Source of the DNA: Numida meleagris
Lineage: Eukaryota; Chordata; Aves; Galliformes; Numididae
DNA: 64,000 nucleotides
Reading direction: 5' to 3'
Assembly (NCBI RefSeq): GCF_002078875.1
Contig: NC_034410.1
Span: 95,967,292 to 96,031,291, forward strand
Shown here piece by piece: positions 50,465 to 64,000 of this stretch (the first letter of the stretch is position 1; every line of letters starts with the position of its first letter). The translations under genes and the position numbers were made by a program. Under the pieces are notes generated by a model. That model did not search any database, was not told where the DNA came from, and saw nothing but the letters and a program-made list of their open reading frames with translations.

Positions 50465-53400
50465 TCTTGTTTGAGAGTATACAATACTTTAGGAGAAATA
50501 CAGAGGCTTAATGGAAGGCAAGTGTATTGAAATAATGGAATTTATTTCACAGTTGAAGGTGCTGGAATAGGGAGAAAATAGTCCAAATCAGGCAGTACAA
50601 AGTAGAGCAAGATACCAATGCTTCCCACAAATGCTATCAGGTCTCTAACAAAAGCTATGCTTCTGAAACCTCTCCAGTTCACAATTGACAAAAACAGAAA
50701 AACAGAATTCACAAAGAACTCTGCACCCAGAAAATTTGTTATTGTATTGTGACTTGTGATTTGTGCATATTCTTCCATTCCTCTTAAGAAATGTTAAATT
50801 TCTTGTCTCAAAGAAAGAAAGTCTTTACTCATATCTGATTATTAAATTACAAGAACTATACTCTATACTCAAATGCTACTAATGACACTGATAAAGAGAG
50901 CACTAAAAAATAAAAGGATTATAAAACACAAAATGATGCCAGAACTTTTTTTGGTCCTTTGTGTAGACAGGAAGATCTAAGACAACCAAAGATTGGTGTA
51001 TCAACATTTCCACAGGAGCTCTAATCTCTTTCAGAGAATAAGACAGCTGCTTTCTGAACAATTCAGGGCAAAGTTAAAATCTGCTTTTAAAAACTGTCTG
51101 AGTCCCACTTCATCTTCACAGAAACCGTGTGGAGGTGTGTCCATAAAACGACAGGATGGCAGCAAGGAAAGGCTATAAAGCAAGATCCTAGTTAAATAAT
51201 ATGAACAAACAGGTGGACAAGAGAAGGACAGCAGAGTGAAAAAACAGCTTGTTTTATCTCAATACTTGAATATTATTTTGGAGATCTGAAGTCTCTTCTC
51301 TAGATCCCACTGTAATTATGACATTCGATGGATGTCTGATTTGAGAAACAGTGATGCTTAAATAAAAGAGACTGGCTGAATACCTATTTGGTTTTTGAAT
51401 TTAGAAATGGCATCTAAACATTTGCCTTATTATTAACACACTGTGTATTAACTAGCAAACTTAGCAATCAGTTCTAGTACTACACAACCACCTCCTGGCT
51501 CTCTAAAGTTACATACTAGAAACCTCTTCCCTTTAATACATTGCCTTTAATTAAACCCTAAAACATTTCATTTTTAAATCATAAAAAAATTAAATGCATA
51601 TAAAACATCAAATCTTTTGTTATGCACCTTACAGACAGTGTGACTTATTTCATTTGATTTCTACTTCTTTTGCATCCCATATAATCAGAACCACAGTGAT
51701 GTAGAATTGTTTTACAAATTTCTGAAACAAAGTACACCTGGACTTGACTCTGGTATCATAAGAACGTGTAACACTAGAACACTTCTATTGCCAGGATTTG
51801 AAACGTTGTATGTCAACTCATTACCATGAGCTATGAACTTTTAATTAAATGGTTACACATCAATTTCAGTCATATTCAAGGTCCCAATTATTTCTCCTTC
51901 TCTCAAAAGCTTTAGTTCCTAAAAAAAAAAGTTCTTGAAAAAAAATAACACCACCCCTTACTGGCTTCCATTTGTGAACCTAGTATTGCAAAATGCCTTA
52001 ACATAAATAGATGTACAGAGTCAGCAGAAAGCAGTGCCTGCTCTGAGGAACAGAGAGCGCTCACAGCTACAACCAAAGCCAAGGGAAGGTGGGGAGGAGG
52101 GCGGGAAAGCTGGCTGAGGGGGTAGGGAAGGAAGCTGCACTCTGAAGATATGGTTGAAATTTTGTAATTGTTTAAAATTTGGCAAAGGACAAACATCTGG
52201 CAACCTCAGCTGCAGCAGGTTCTGAGTCCTGCCTATCTCTCTGTCCCTTGTGCAGTGCAACAGGAAAGCAGTCACAAATTTGATCTAGCCTGAAATCACA
52301 TTTCACTTCAGTAATAATAACTAATAATAACGACTCCATTTCCCAGTCAAGGTGAAACTAAGCCTAAACACACAAGAACATCAGTTCTGCTAGCGTATGT
52401 GCCAACACGGAAAATCGACGCTCAAAGACTCTCACAGAACTCAAGAGCAGACATATGAATAAACTACATCTGACTTCTGCACATTTAATGAATATTTATT
52501 TTTATGAACAGAGATTTGAAGAGTATCTTTTTCTCCATGGAATCTTGTCTCTTGAGAATTTAGGTCTGCTTAGGCTTTGCTTTCCACATTTTTCTACTAA
52601 TTTAGAAGCTATATATATAGTTAATAAATATAACAAGCCACGTAAAGCAAAAGCCATGCCAAGCTACCTTCTCTTTTCAATATTTTTAGATTTGGCTTAA
52701 TATATTAACATGGTTAGATGACGGTTAGGTAAGGGCAGCTCTCACTGCAATAAAAAGGGCAAGGTTTAACTTAGCTGTAGGTAGTGTAGAGCTTCTTCTG
52801 TTCTATAAAAAGAAGTTGCCCAATTTGGCATTTTTAAATTTAAATATGGATTCTGAACTTTATTTGAAGGGTAAGTTTTCATTCTTGAATGAGCGAATGT
52901 TTGATCTCAGGCCCTTAGAGCTTTAGAACACTTCTGAGAATAATTTTCTTCAGAGAAAAAAGATATTTTCCATTTAAGAAATGATAGGAAAAATGCCTCT
53001 AATATTATAGCCTCCACTGAAAACTTCTGTCATGGATTTTTCACTGTGAGAACAGTATTTTTCAAAAGACTTCAGTCAAGGTGTGTTACTCCATCCTAAG
53101 ATTGTCTTTGGAAAAATCATTCACCGTCTTCTCCTCATTTCAAGCTAATGAACTGGAAAATGCAAAGAGGGGATGTTCTTTGGGGACTGAATAAAGAAAA
53201 TACTGAACACTGGATGGAAGAATATCACTCACAGTTCCCAGACACAGTGACAGAATGCAGAACACACTGCAAACAATTGTAATGTGTAAAAATACTATTG
53301 TTATTTTCTTAATTTAAGTGCAAAAAATATATATATTTTTTGAAAGCTCTCATCGTTTTGGCTTTCTATTAACACAAAGAAATCAAGTTTGCTTTGTGTC

Positions 53401-53726
53401 CCATTTAGAGCAGATGAGGCAAAATGCGAATATCAGGCTCGAACAAACACCTTGCTGAGGGCTTCCCCACTCACTAAAACCAGTCTGGTTTCAGATAAAC
53501 ATATTCAACCTGCTTTCACAGTACACTTCAGCTGTCATTTTTCAAAAAGCTTTTAAAATGCTGGTTTCCTTGAAGGTGCACAGATTGCTTCCTGGCCAGC
53601 TACACAGTGACCAGGACACAGTGACACAGCAATGTCGTGTGATGCATATTTGCCAAATATTTCTTGTAGAAGACATGCATGTGAATAGTGAAAGAATAAA
53701 AAAGGTAATGTAGTGCACAAAGCATA

Positions 53727-53832
53727 TCACAGAATAGCATCATAGAATCATTTAGGTTGCAAAAGACCACTAAGATCATCTAGTCCAACCATCAACCCAC
53801 CACCATCATGCCCACTAACCCATGTCCCTCAT
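53727..53832 (-). mobile_element. CR1 LINE 3' fragment, minus orientation
   Basis: TCACAGAATAGCATCATAGA, ATCATTTAGGTTGCAAAAGA, CCACTAAGATCATCTAGTCC and ATGCCCACTAACCCATGTCC give the reverse complement of a CR1 3' end. It appears to be of the same broad type as the copy at 4851-4985. Confidence 0.92.
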
Positions 53833-55641
53833 GGTTTATTGCACTGTTCTTTCTCTCCTTTCCTCAAAGGAAAATAAAAATAGACATAGTTTTCCACAAT
53901 TCAAACAATTCGGTAGGTGAAACGATATTTTGCTATAGCAACAGATTCATTAAACATTACCTTCTTAATTTATTTTCTATCAAAACATATTCCCTTCCAC
54001 ACCTCAAAAGCACAAACACTATTCCGCATAACACACACAAAAAAAGTCAAGTTTCCACCCATAACTCCATTAAAAAGCACCTCAATGTAGTCCTTTTCTC
54101 CCTAGCGTCAAATATTCAAGTTTAATTTGTGAGCATTCTGCCTCCCTGGGCCTGGCATTCTGCAGGAGTGGTGAGATAAGGATCGCTACGTGGCCAACAC
54201 AAACTTCCTGCTCAGTGAAGACGATGGATGCCCGCAGGGGCCAACAGCAATGAGGCCAAGCCTACCCGGCTTGTTCGGCCCCATGTGTCTGGCTTGGTAG
54301 GTGGGAGAGTGATGCCAGGGGCGGAGATGTGATGGGGCTTCCATCTTGGGTGGGCACAGGCACTGGGCTGGGGACCTGGCCTGCACCTCAGTAGTTGGAG
54401 GGTGAAATGCAGCAGAGCAGATGTGTGTGGGAAAGGAGTGGGAAAGCAAAGAAGGAGCAGAGAATTATGTTTTGCTCTGGAAGGAGCAGGACCTGCAGTA
54501 GGAAGGCAGAAAGCACCCAGCTGTATTGGTGTGTGGGACTAGGCATGGGCTAGTGTCCATGTGAAGTGGAGTCAGAGGCAAGAAAGCACAGGGCTTGGGA
54601 TGCTAAAATGGGTGTTGAGGATCCTGGAGGTGAACAGGATCCTCAGTAGGATTGCTGTCTGCTCTGGAAACCGGGTGCATGTGTGTGCTGGGCTACCATG
54701 GTTGTCTGGGATTTCCTTGCTGCAGCTGTACTGCACGGCTGATTTACACACATGCACAGAAATGCCCGAGATTTCTCCATTTATGGCAGCCTGATTAGAG
54801 GCACTGTGTAACAGCTTGAACGAGCTTCTCAGAGCTTGGAAATCTTTAAGAGAAACTCAGAACCTGCTTTACGCCTGAAAATGTTGTTAAAGATGGGGAT
54901 GAACGTGCAGTTGTTGCAAGCAGTGCAAAGCTGGAGGTTCTTCTACCAGTGCTGCTGACAGCAGCAGCTAAGCAAACAAAGTCTGGAAATTCCTCATCCA
55001 TCTCTTACTCCAAAGGCATAATTTCTACGTGGGGAAGAGTAAGAGAAAGATGACAATACCACGCATGTTAACGTAATTACAGAGCAAAGCCGTCAGCCAC
55101 ACAGAAAGCAATTACTGCCTGACCATCCAGCCCCAGAACACACGCACAGGACGAATAAAATGTCTGCTGCAGTGAACAGGGCTCCACATTATCCCTGAAG
55201 TGATTTAGATCCCCTCAGAGGATCAGCAGCTGCCAAAAATCTATTCTTAGCTATTTGAAAAAGTTACAGCATATTTGAAGATGGGATACTTTTCCAGTTC
55301 ATAAACATCATTTTTATTTTTGCGGAGAATTACATAAAGTGCATTATTGTAAGCCATATTTAGTAAACCTCTAAGGAAGAGATGCAAATCCATTCCATCA
55401 TACACCAAAACATTTTTTAAGAAAATAAATTTGAAAAACATAAAGGTACAGTTGGAACATAAAATCTTAACACAGTTTTTTGGTGAGCTGGCCCACAGAG
55501 AATTCAGTCCTCCCTCTAAAATGTATAAACAACCTCTTCCTCCACACATTAAAATAAAGGAGGGTGGGGGGTGAGAGGTGGACAGATGGACACTAAAAGA
55601 TTCCACTACAGCCCTCACAAGCCATAGGGTTTTTTTTTTTA

Positions 55642-55674
55642 ATTATAGGGACATTATACGGATGTTCCTATAAT
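55642..55674. repeat. 13-bp inverted repeat (hairpin) next to a poly-T run
   Basis: ATTATAGGGACAT (55642-55654) and ATGTTCCTATAAT (55662-55674) are reverse complements at 12 of 13 positions. The remaining pair is a G-T wobble in plus-strand RNA. The loop is seven bases. A T run lies just left of it. Confidence 0.85.
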
Positions 55675-58600
55675 GCAAGTTAAAACACTGTTCCAATACT
55701 TATTTGAAACTTTCAAGCACCAACACAACCGAGATTTATAAAGAAGCAACAAAGGAAATAAGTGCATGTCAATGATAGTAATGCAAAAAGTCAATTTCAA
55801 TCGCTTAAGCAAAAGTTACTAGAAAAAGGAAAGACAATGCCTGGTACAGGCAAAAGTAGCACAGTAAGCGCTTAACAAACCATAAATACAGCTATTAATT
55901 CACAGAACTTAATTGAAGGTAGTGCCACACTCTTCATAAAACCAAAGCCATCTGTTCAAAAGATCTAAGCTGTGAAAACACAGATGAGAAAACAAAACAA
56001 AACAAAGTAAAACACCATCAAAATGTTTTTTGCAAGGGCATTACTGAAAGGAGAATTTCTCCAGAAACATTTTATTTTTGAAGCCAATGGTATTTGGGTG
56101 ATGTTGCCTGTGATGCAGTACACTTCTTAAAACAGGCTAAGGAACATACTCTAAGAAAAATAAGTACACAGGTATTGATTACAGTAAGAGGAAATGAAAT
56201 TACATAGGTAGTTCGGCCAAGGAAAGGCTGTAACTTCACAGAACTTGGCAGGGCTGCCTTGGCACCCAGCTGATGTGATGACTCTCCCTATGTACTTCTC
56301 CTAGCCAGAGAAAGAGGGAAGTTTCCCCTCAGACAGTAAAGAGCAGGTGGGAGGGTGCTGATCTAGGGACACAGGAAAATTAAACTTCCATAACTGTAAC
56401 ACATACTGCATTGAGGCACCAATTCTGGCTGCCCCTTAGAAGTTGTTGTCCTATGATGGAGTTACATCACATTTAAAGAGCCTGAAGTTGGGCACTGTTA
56501 ATACCTTTATGTTTTTATTGGCAGTTAGGTAAAGCTAGCTCTTTTGCTTGAATACAGTTAATACAAGTTTTTCTTGAGATGGACATCTATGGAATGTTTT
56601 TACTCATTTCTTTTTTGTGTTTTAATGAAGTACTAGTTCAAACACCTGCCATGGGTGGTCTTTGATACAAATTTCTCTGTATTTAATATTCAAGTTCTTT
56701 CTTTCCTAGACAGTTTACTATCAGGCTTTTTATTCCTGCACAGCTTGAGAGGAGTACTAAAAGATCTCCTTAAGTATGTTGCATTTTGTTACCGTAGAGA
56801 ACACAGTGAGGGAGAACCCTCCTCCACATCCTAAGTAATGTATCTTAAAAGAATTTAAACTTACTTGACTTTACAAATGCCAAGTGTCTCAAACATTATC
56901 ATATAGCTATCTTGAGTTAGAAAGTAGAACCAAGATTTCTTACTGTAACTTATTTCAATTTCTTTATTCCTGATTTTAATGATTTATTTCTTAGATCTGA
57001 AATATTTGTTATTGTGATAACACTATATTCAAAAATGAAAACCATGGAATACCTAAAATAGATTCTCTTTTTAACTCCCTCTTAGAAGACAGCTGTTGTG
57101 GTAAAAAGTTACTATTTTGGGCAGAAAATCAGTCAAGTATCTGCCTGCCAATAAACCAAACAATATACTTGTAGTTGCTTATTTTGCCATAAATGCCTCA
57201 ATACTTCTGATTTCTTACAAATCTATGGATTTTCATTATAAAGGGTTCTACAAAAAGATAAATTACGTGGTCAGTAATAAGCCTATACTTACTAGGCTTG
57301 CTAAGAAACTCATTCTCTAGAGTATGAACATAGTTATTGCACTTCAGACTTTGTTTCAAGCAAAGCATATTTTACACCAAGTTATTCAATGTGGTCAGGA
57401 AAAATAATTAGAACTTTTAGTGTTATTCATTTTAAGGAGTTTAGCATGTTTCTGTATTAGTTTAGTCTGTGCTTGTACAAATCTTTTCAAGCTCCTTTTT
57501 TACCATATGCTGAATACATTAAGAACTTAGTCTACATACTCAGTATTTCCTTGTTGTGGTATTTTTGACATAATTACAGCTTTTTTAAAAATAGAAACAT
57601 GTTTCGAGTATTTCCTCAAATTAAAAGAGAACAACAAAAAAAAAACTTCATAAGACTCATGATCTTGCAGATGAGTTACAGTGAGCAAAGACAGAAGCTT
57701 TTCCCAGCCTTTGTGTTGGCATGAACCAGTGGCATATCAAAAATATTCTGAACAAGGAAATTTTCAAGACATGGGATACACAAGAGGTGAAGAAAGAAGT
57801 GCTTGCCCCTAGGAAAAGTAATAAAGGTCACCTTCTAAGTGAAAACAAAACAAAAACAACACATAAAACCTCATACAGGGATATGGAAGCAGAGGACTGC
57901 AAGACAAGACCGCAGACACCAGCTCACGCAATCACAGACAGCCCTTCAGCACGGAACTAGTTTAGTGGAGTCCGGAGCGTGCTGGCAGAGCTTGCTCAGC
58001 TCTGCACGCCATGAACACAACATGCTGATCTATGTGAAACGTGTCAGAAAAGAGCAAAAGTCATAGCTCCGGTTTGTTCCAGGAAGAAAGGCAAGGCCGA
58101 GGGCGGCAGCAGCAGCCTGGGTTCCTGCAGCAGCAGGAAATGTGGTGGGGAACGGGTGAGCAGCACGCACGAGCTGGGCACCTGGAGCCAGCAATAAAGC
58201 ACCGACAACAGCATGTTACGTGTTTATATTCCAAGCAAATCTTCTGCTTGGAAGACTTTCTCCTGAATATTTCTTTGAAAGGTGGAATTACATGCCTGAA
58301 CTCCAATTAGACACTAAGTGTAATTTAAAAAGGAGAGAGAAATTCTCCATGAGCCCCTCCAAATTAGGAATACTGAGAATTAATATTACACAAATACAAA
58401 GAACAGAAAGTAAACAAGCAAACAGCCTCGCTGCCTGTCAAAACTCACTGGATATCTCAACACAGATAAAGATCCCTCTCTTTTTCCTCCTAGAACTTTT
58501 CTAATCCCTCACTGCAAATTGGTGGGCCATACCACTCAACGCTGTTCTGCAAACTTTTCATTCCATCCTGACGTTACCTGTCACCAGCCCACTTACAATC

Positions 58601-58899
58601 ACTGAAAGTCAAAAATTAAAAGCCATGATGGCAAGAAGTCAAACCACCATTTATACAGCATATGGATGTTCTAAGTAATAGTGAAGTGGTTGCGCTAGTC
58701 AGTGACTGCCACTCCACCTGTTAATAGACTGTATTAATCCATTACTTTTTCTGAACGTTGAATAAAGATTTTCAATGGAAAGGAGAAAATGCAACTATTA
58801 GGCAGAGGCCAGATTCCTTTAAACATTTTACAGAAATTACCAACAAGATGAGGCTTTCACAAATCAACACTGGATAAGTTTCTCCTAGAACAGTGTCCA

Positions 58900-59200
58900 A
58901 AAACTATATACCAGGAGGTATATAAAACCCTACCTGTGAAGAAAAACTTAAATAATTGCGTTTCACACAGATGAAATCAAATTGAGAGAAGAATTACATA
59001 AGTTTTTAAGTTTCAGGAGAATATTGCAATGAGGATACTGATGAACTCAGTCATAGAGAACAGGAAATATTCAGCTGAATAAGAAAATAAGCAGTGCAAC
59101 TAGTTAATTTGAGAGGTCACAAAATCTTTAGCACTGGAAAACTTTAAGCACAAGTTGGACACATGCCTGTCTAGTAGAGCTTACACATACCTCTTTAGCA
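58900..59200 (+). mobile_element. Possible very old CR1/L3-like fragment
   Basis: Short words such as GAAGAAAAACTTAAATAATT and GAAAACTTTAAGCACAAGTT, then GGACACATGCCTGTCTAG, occur in the order seen in ancient CR1-type 3' ends, but similarity is weak and boundaries are guesses. Confidence 0.25.
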
Positions 59201-62200
59201 GGGAAACATCTATTTGAAAAGTCTTCTCTAGTCCCATGTTTTCATGATTTTAAGGCACAGCTTATTTTATTCTACATCCAACTGCTGCATATCAAATATG
59301 CCCGCATAGTATACTTCGAATTTTATAACAGTATATGGAATATGTCAACAAAATGGAACTTTGTAACAGTTAATCAGGACAGTCCATTATTAGGAGCCTA
59401 ATCTGTATTGCTCCAACAACAAACCTACTCTTTCTTTTGCTTTGATGGATGTAAGCTTGTGTTCAAGTCTATTATTATTGTGATTATTTTAAATAATGAC
59501 AAACACCTGAAATTTTCCAAGACCACATTTCCCTGCAGGCAGGAAGCTGTGTATGCAGTTATGCATTGACTTTCAAGGCTTAAAACAGCCAAGACTGCAG
59601 TTCCTATTCTAAAGAGGATATGCAGGCTGTCAGCATCATTGAGAAGTTACAGTTGACATCTCAACCCAAACACAGTCCCTTCTTTTGAATCCAGACTTCC
59701 TAAGAATACTGCATGGAACACATTCATCACCAAACTATAAAAACAATTTGAAAATTTTGTTAGATTGCCTAATTGTAGACATTCAAAACTAACTCCCAGA
59801 ACTTCTTATAATTCCTAATCTATCAACAAAACCACATCAATGCTTATTTTTTTCTTTTAATGGGCAAGGTTTTAAACATGGTTAAACACATCACATTGCT
59901 GTAAAAGCAACATAACTGTTTAATTGAGTGAATATCATCAATGACTATCTACCTAAGTTTTAAAGAAAAGTACTTACACATCAGCAGGTTAAAGCATCCT
60001 AGGTGACAGCAGCAAGAAAATCTTCTGGACTGGTTCATTAATATGTTTATGAATGACTACAGATCTTTAAAAAATTGTATTTGTATCTTCGTAAAAAATA
60101 AATAAATCAAAACTGTGCCCATCTCATGACTCTTATGTACAATGTGTATGGGTGAGATAAACTAACGAAGAGAGGTATACTTGCCCCAAATCAAACAAGA
60201 CAGTGAACAGTGGTTTAAATAACTACCTTTTAATTGACTACAAAAATGTTAGTTCATAGAAGAACCTGCATGTTTACAAAACTGAAGACTTCCGCAACAA
60301 GAAACTTGCTGGCAACATTTATATGAGACTCCTTTTATAGTCAACAGTAAAATGAAATTTTAAATTCTACACATTCAGATTGGCAGTGAACACTCCATAG
60401 GAGGGAAGGGATATTATTTACCTATGCTGCAACTTAGTCTACCGGTACGTTAATTTAAACCAAATCTTTAGTAAACCCAAACTCCTTTTTCAGAAAACAA
60501 GCAAACAAAAATTTGATTGATTTACTTGTGGCCTTGAGTTCTGAAGAACAGACAAACACTGGTTTCACATGTGGAGTTAAAGGTGCAGTAGCTGTATTGT
60601 GACAGTTTCTTGTACCTTACACCTTGTGCCTCAAGTATAGGAAAGATCATCTAGTGTATCTCCAAAACTTATCTTAAATAGAAACACCACGAACAAGAAA
60701 ACATCCAGGAAGCCAAATACAAGAACTAGTAAGATGCAGAAGCTAAACTTCTATGCTAAGGATACCCATACAACATTAATTCCTCTTTACCATCATCCCT
60801 CATGTATCTGTTTTATGATGCAACATCCAATTAAATGGCAACATACTGCTTTTCCCAGTAGATTTCCTTCTTTATTCTACGAACACAACTGACTTCCTCT
60901 GGGAATGAACAAGTGCTACACTGCAAGGGATACTTGTTTCTAGGACTCTTCAATACACTCTTGAAAAGCTGTACTGAATGAGGTCATGAACTACAAAAGT
61001 AGTTAGAACAATTGAACATTTCTTAAAAACAAAAAACATAGAACTTCTCACTTCTAATTTCACAGGACTTCTCTGTGAATTCAAGCAAGTAGTTTAAACC
61101 AACGATTCATTTCATGGGGTTTCTCATTTCCTAGGGGTTGTACTTGGCACTCGAGTCATTAATATACTCTATTATGCTCTAATTCCTAAAGCTTAATGTT
61201 AAAATTTAAGTGTTTGTCAGACAACAAAGAAATGACCTTGAGGTGCCCTGAAACAGAAAAATACTCCTCTTAAAATACCCCTCTTACCTCTAACAAAAGA
61301 AGGAAAAAAACACAGGTAGAGTGGATGACTGGAGAATGGACTAAAGGCCCTCTGTCTCAGTTCACAGGTAGCTATGCCACTAAAATCTCATCTTGACAAG
61401 GTGGGCAAATAAACTTATCAGTGCTTGTGAAATCCATATACCTAGTGGTGGTGAGAGATATAAGAACCTTCAGAACTACAATTCAGTCTTAAAAACCTTG
61501 TTTAAATGGTTTGTATCCAAGCCAGGAAAGGCACACGACACCTTTCCTCACCACACAGTTTATGTTCTTCGCCTTTGACCTGTGAAATGTGTGCAAACAG
61601 TGCTGCACAATGCCAGAGAAGAATTCTCTCATGTCAATGATCCCCTGTAAAGGACAATGTCTGAAGAAAAGATGGCTAGAATCTGAGCCATTTAGGCAGC
61701 TTGCCTCTTAACAGAGCAGCCAGGAGTGTGTTCATCAGTAGGCCTGCGGGCCACAGGCTGGTCTTCCCAATAAATAAAATGAGAGCCCTAACACACATCA
61801 ATAAGGAAAAAATGAAAATCAGTTTTTATACACATATCTTAAGCGAGCACCCATTCTGCGCTCATTAAGAGTTACGAATGATGTAACACTTCACTTCCAC
61901 TTCAGAAAAAGTGAGGTGTCATCAACTTTAATTTACAAACAGGAAAATGAGTTAGGAGCTTATCCATGCCTAGAATATTCACAGCAGTATACCAGCATTC
62001 TTCCAACAGAGAAGTACAGCCTTTCCGAGAGGTATTTCTCATGCTTAACATTCTAAAAAGCTGACTTCTGAGATGAGAACATTTTCACTTATTTCTATTC
62101 ATGAAAGTTTAGTTCTTCATGCAAAAATGATTAAAGAAAGACTTCAAGGATGTTAAGCTGTTAACTGACATGTGAGTTATGACAGCCTATATAAACTTCT

Positions 62201-64000
62201 TCTAAAGCAGTCTTTGGGAATTGTTAAAACACATTTCCAACATTTGACAAAAATAGCTTTCAGACCAGTGATATTTGCTGAAATACATGCAAATCTACTG
62301 CATTAATATTATGAAACAAAGAAGCAAAACCCAAGAGTTCTTTGATTTCCTAGACACAAAATCAAGAGATTCCCAATCCACAGGATAAATCCAGTAGTCT
62401 GCCCTGTAAACCTCAGCTACAGTCCATTTGGTAGCACTGAACACTGGGCGATGACACTAGATCAGACCCTGAGATCTGAGAATTTGATTCCTCCTTCTCT
62501 CTCCTGCGTTTTCCTACAGAGATTTCTAAAGCTTTGGAAAGCAAGGGCATGCGATGCTTCGTGAATTCTAAAGCATTTAATAAAACATTACACAAGCATT
62601 CAGAATGACAAGTTAAGTAACCTTAACTTAAAGCAGACCTTTAGCACACCAAAAATATATTTGGCTTTTAAAGCAGCCTGATTTATCATTTGAAAAACAA
62701 TACCTAAAAATGGGCGCAGCGCTAGGTCAGGAGTAACTTTCAATGGTACTAAAGTACACAACTTTAGCATTCATTTTCATTTGTCTTCTTCCATCCTCAT
62801 TTGAGTTCATTCTTTAGTAAAGAAGCACTCAAATCGAAAACTGAGATCTCTCATGTGGGCACTAATTTGCAGCTCCAAGAACATTTCTGCCCTGTTTTTC
62901 CTACACTCCACTCATCCATTTCACATAGCTTTCCCATGTTTCCAACAACAGACAAACACGGCACAGTATATGAAAACAGTCCTAGTGTTCAAAAATGGTT
63001 ACCAGAAAGACATCTAGGAATATAATACATGAATTGGATTTTTCCTTGATTTTTCTGGTGAAAGAGAAGATAAATTGGAAATAAAAAGAAGGAAAAACAT
63101 AATTTTTGTAGGTAATCTATTAAAAATCAGCAGTGTCTCTTGATGATTGCTCTAACTATGGAATATGGGTCAATGCAACCAATGGTTCACCCCTGCACTG
63201 AGCCTTCAAGGTACTCTAGGGAGAATCAATGTATAACAAGTGGCTTAAGTACATTAATTATTAGGTAATGTTGAAATATACTTCAACATCAGCTCCCAAT
63301 GTTGTACTGTTGTCAAGGTTCACTGTATCCTGTAAAACAACAACTAGTGCTCTTTAAGAATTTTTGTTGTTGTTGGATATTGACTACTTAAAAAATAGCT
63401 GATTAAAAATTAGAAGATCTACTATTTTTTAATTCCAAGTTATTTCCTTTAAATGCGTTATAAGACAAAAGAATGCTTGAGTTCATTCCAAGTTGCATTA
63501 ATAAAAACATTAAAGTAGAACAGATTTCCCGCACCCAGGATAAGTAATTGAGGATCACAAGTTCAGGAGTTCATGACTTAAATCCTCTTTTGGATGCAAA
63601 GACCAACATTTCATCATGTTTCCTTCTTAACTCCTTACTATTCCCTTATGGAATTCACAGTCTAAGCAAGAATGAACTCTGGCTCTGATGAAAATAAATC
63701 TGTCTCATTAAAAAATACACATTAACCCCGGCTATTAACTTGGAGGACTATTGGCAATTTCTCTCTTGCAAAATATGACCCAAAAGTTTTAAATCATTCC
63801 TTCTCTAGATAAATTATTATTTTTAAAGTGACGACCTGTAAGACTATGAAGATATACCTGTCACAGTAGGAACATATACCAAAGATAATTTTCCTTCCTT
63901 TTGATGAGGTTTATTAGCCATGACCAATACCATACATGTAAAAACTCATAAAAATACAGCACTTGATGTATTGCACATTCACATAGGGCCCTGTGACATC

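Larger units (their letters stand above)
46018..53726. other. AT-rich unique DNA, no gene seen
   Basis: Contains a TTACATAA-rich patch at 46025-46075, the isolated CR1 tail at 49030, an AT run at 50449 and a G-rich plus-strand stretch at 52085-52132. A hydrophobic 78-codon minus frame at 50542-50778 is noted as a curiosity only. Confidence 0.5.
53833..64000. other. Unique DNA with a GC-richer patch near 54.1-54.7 kb, no gene seen
   Basis: The 54140-54720 stretch is G-rich on the plus strand and clearly less AT-rich than its surroundings. A smaller patch with CAG-like runs lies at about 57950-58200. The 123-codon minus frame 55247-55618 and the frames at 57721-58504 show no known domain. From 59200 to the right edge nothing stands out. 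Confidence 0.5.

Overview
This window is vertebrate nuclear DNA, almost certainly from a bird and most likely a galliform such as chicken. It is AT-rich and mostly non-coding. It carries many 5'-truncated CR1 LINE copies that end in the bird-type CR1 tail (repeats close to ATTCTATG), and one short mariner relic of the kind common in the chicken genome. The only confident gene is GNAL, the stimulatory G-protein alpha subunit G-alpha-olf, on the minus strand. Three consecutive internal exons (numbered 2, 3 and 4 by analogy with mammals) lie at 25843-25915, 24949-25003 and 24646-24765. They have good splice sites and compatible phases, and together encode the P-loop and the start of the helical domain.

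Layout: 1-24645 lies downstream of exon 4 in GNAL sense. I found no further GNAL exon there, so I read it as one large intron that runs off the left edge. It holds CR1 fragments near 4.85, 6.2, 10.6, 11.65, 12.66 and 13.76 kb and the mariner relic at 10979-11513. 24646-25915 is the exon cluster. 25916-27125 is a CpG-rich zone interrupted by a pentanucleotide tandem repeat (about 26226-26511) and a run of 505 Ns (26512-27016). GNAL exon 1, which must supply the first base of the P-loop glycine codon, is not in the visible sequence beside exon 2. The gap is its most likely place. 27126-64000 lies upstream of that zone in GNAL sense. It has CR1 fragments near 33.9, 34.2, 35.4, 45.8, 49.0 and 53.7 kb, GC-richer patches and small inverted repeats, but no recognisable gene.

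No tRNA, rRNA, CRISPR array or recognisable viral gene was seen. The observations most worth checking are the missing first exon hidden by a repeat-associated gap, the (TGGGA)n G-quadruplex-prone tract on the GNAL sense strand, a 270-codon open frame just outside the CpG-rich zone, and a CR1 insertion with a matching 12-bp direct repeat on each side.
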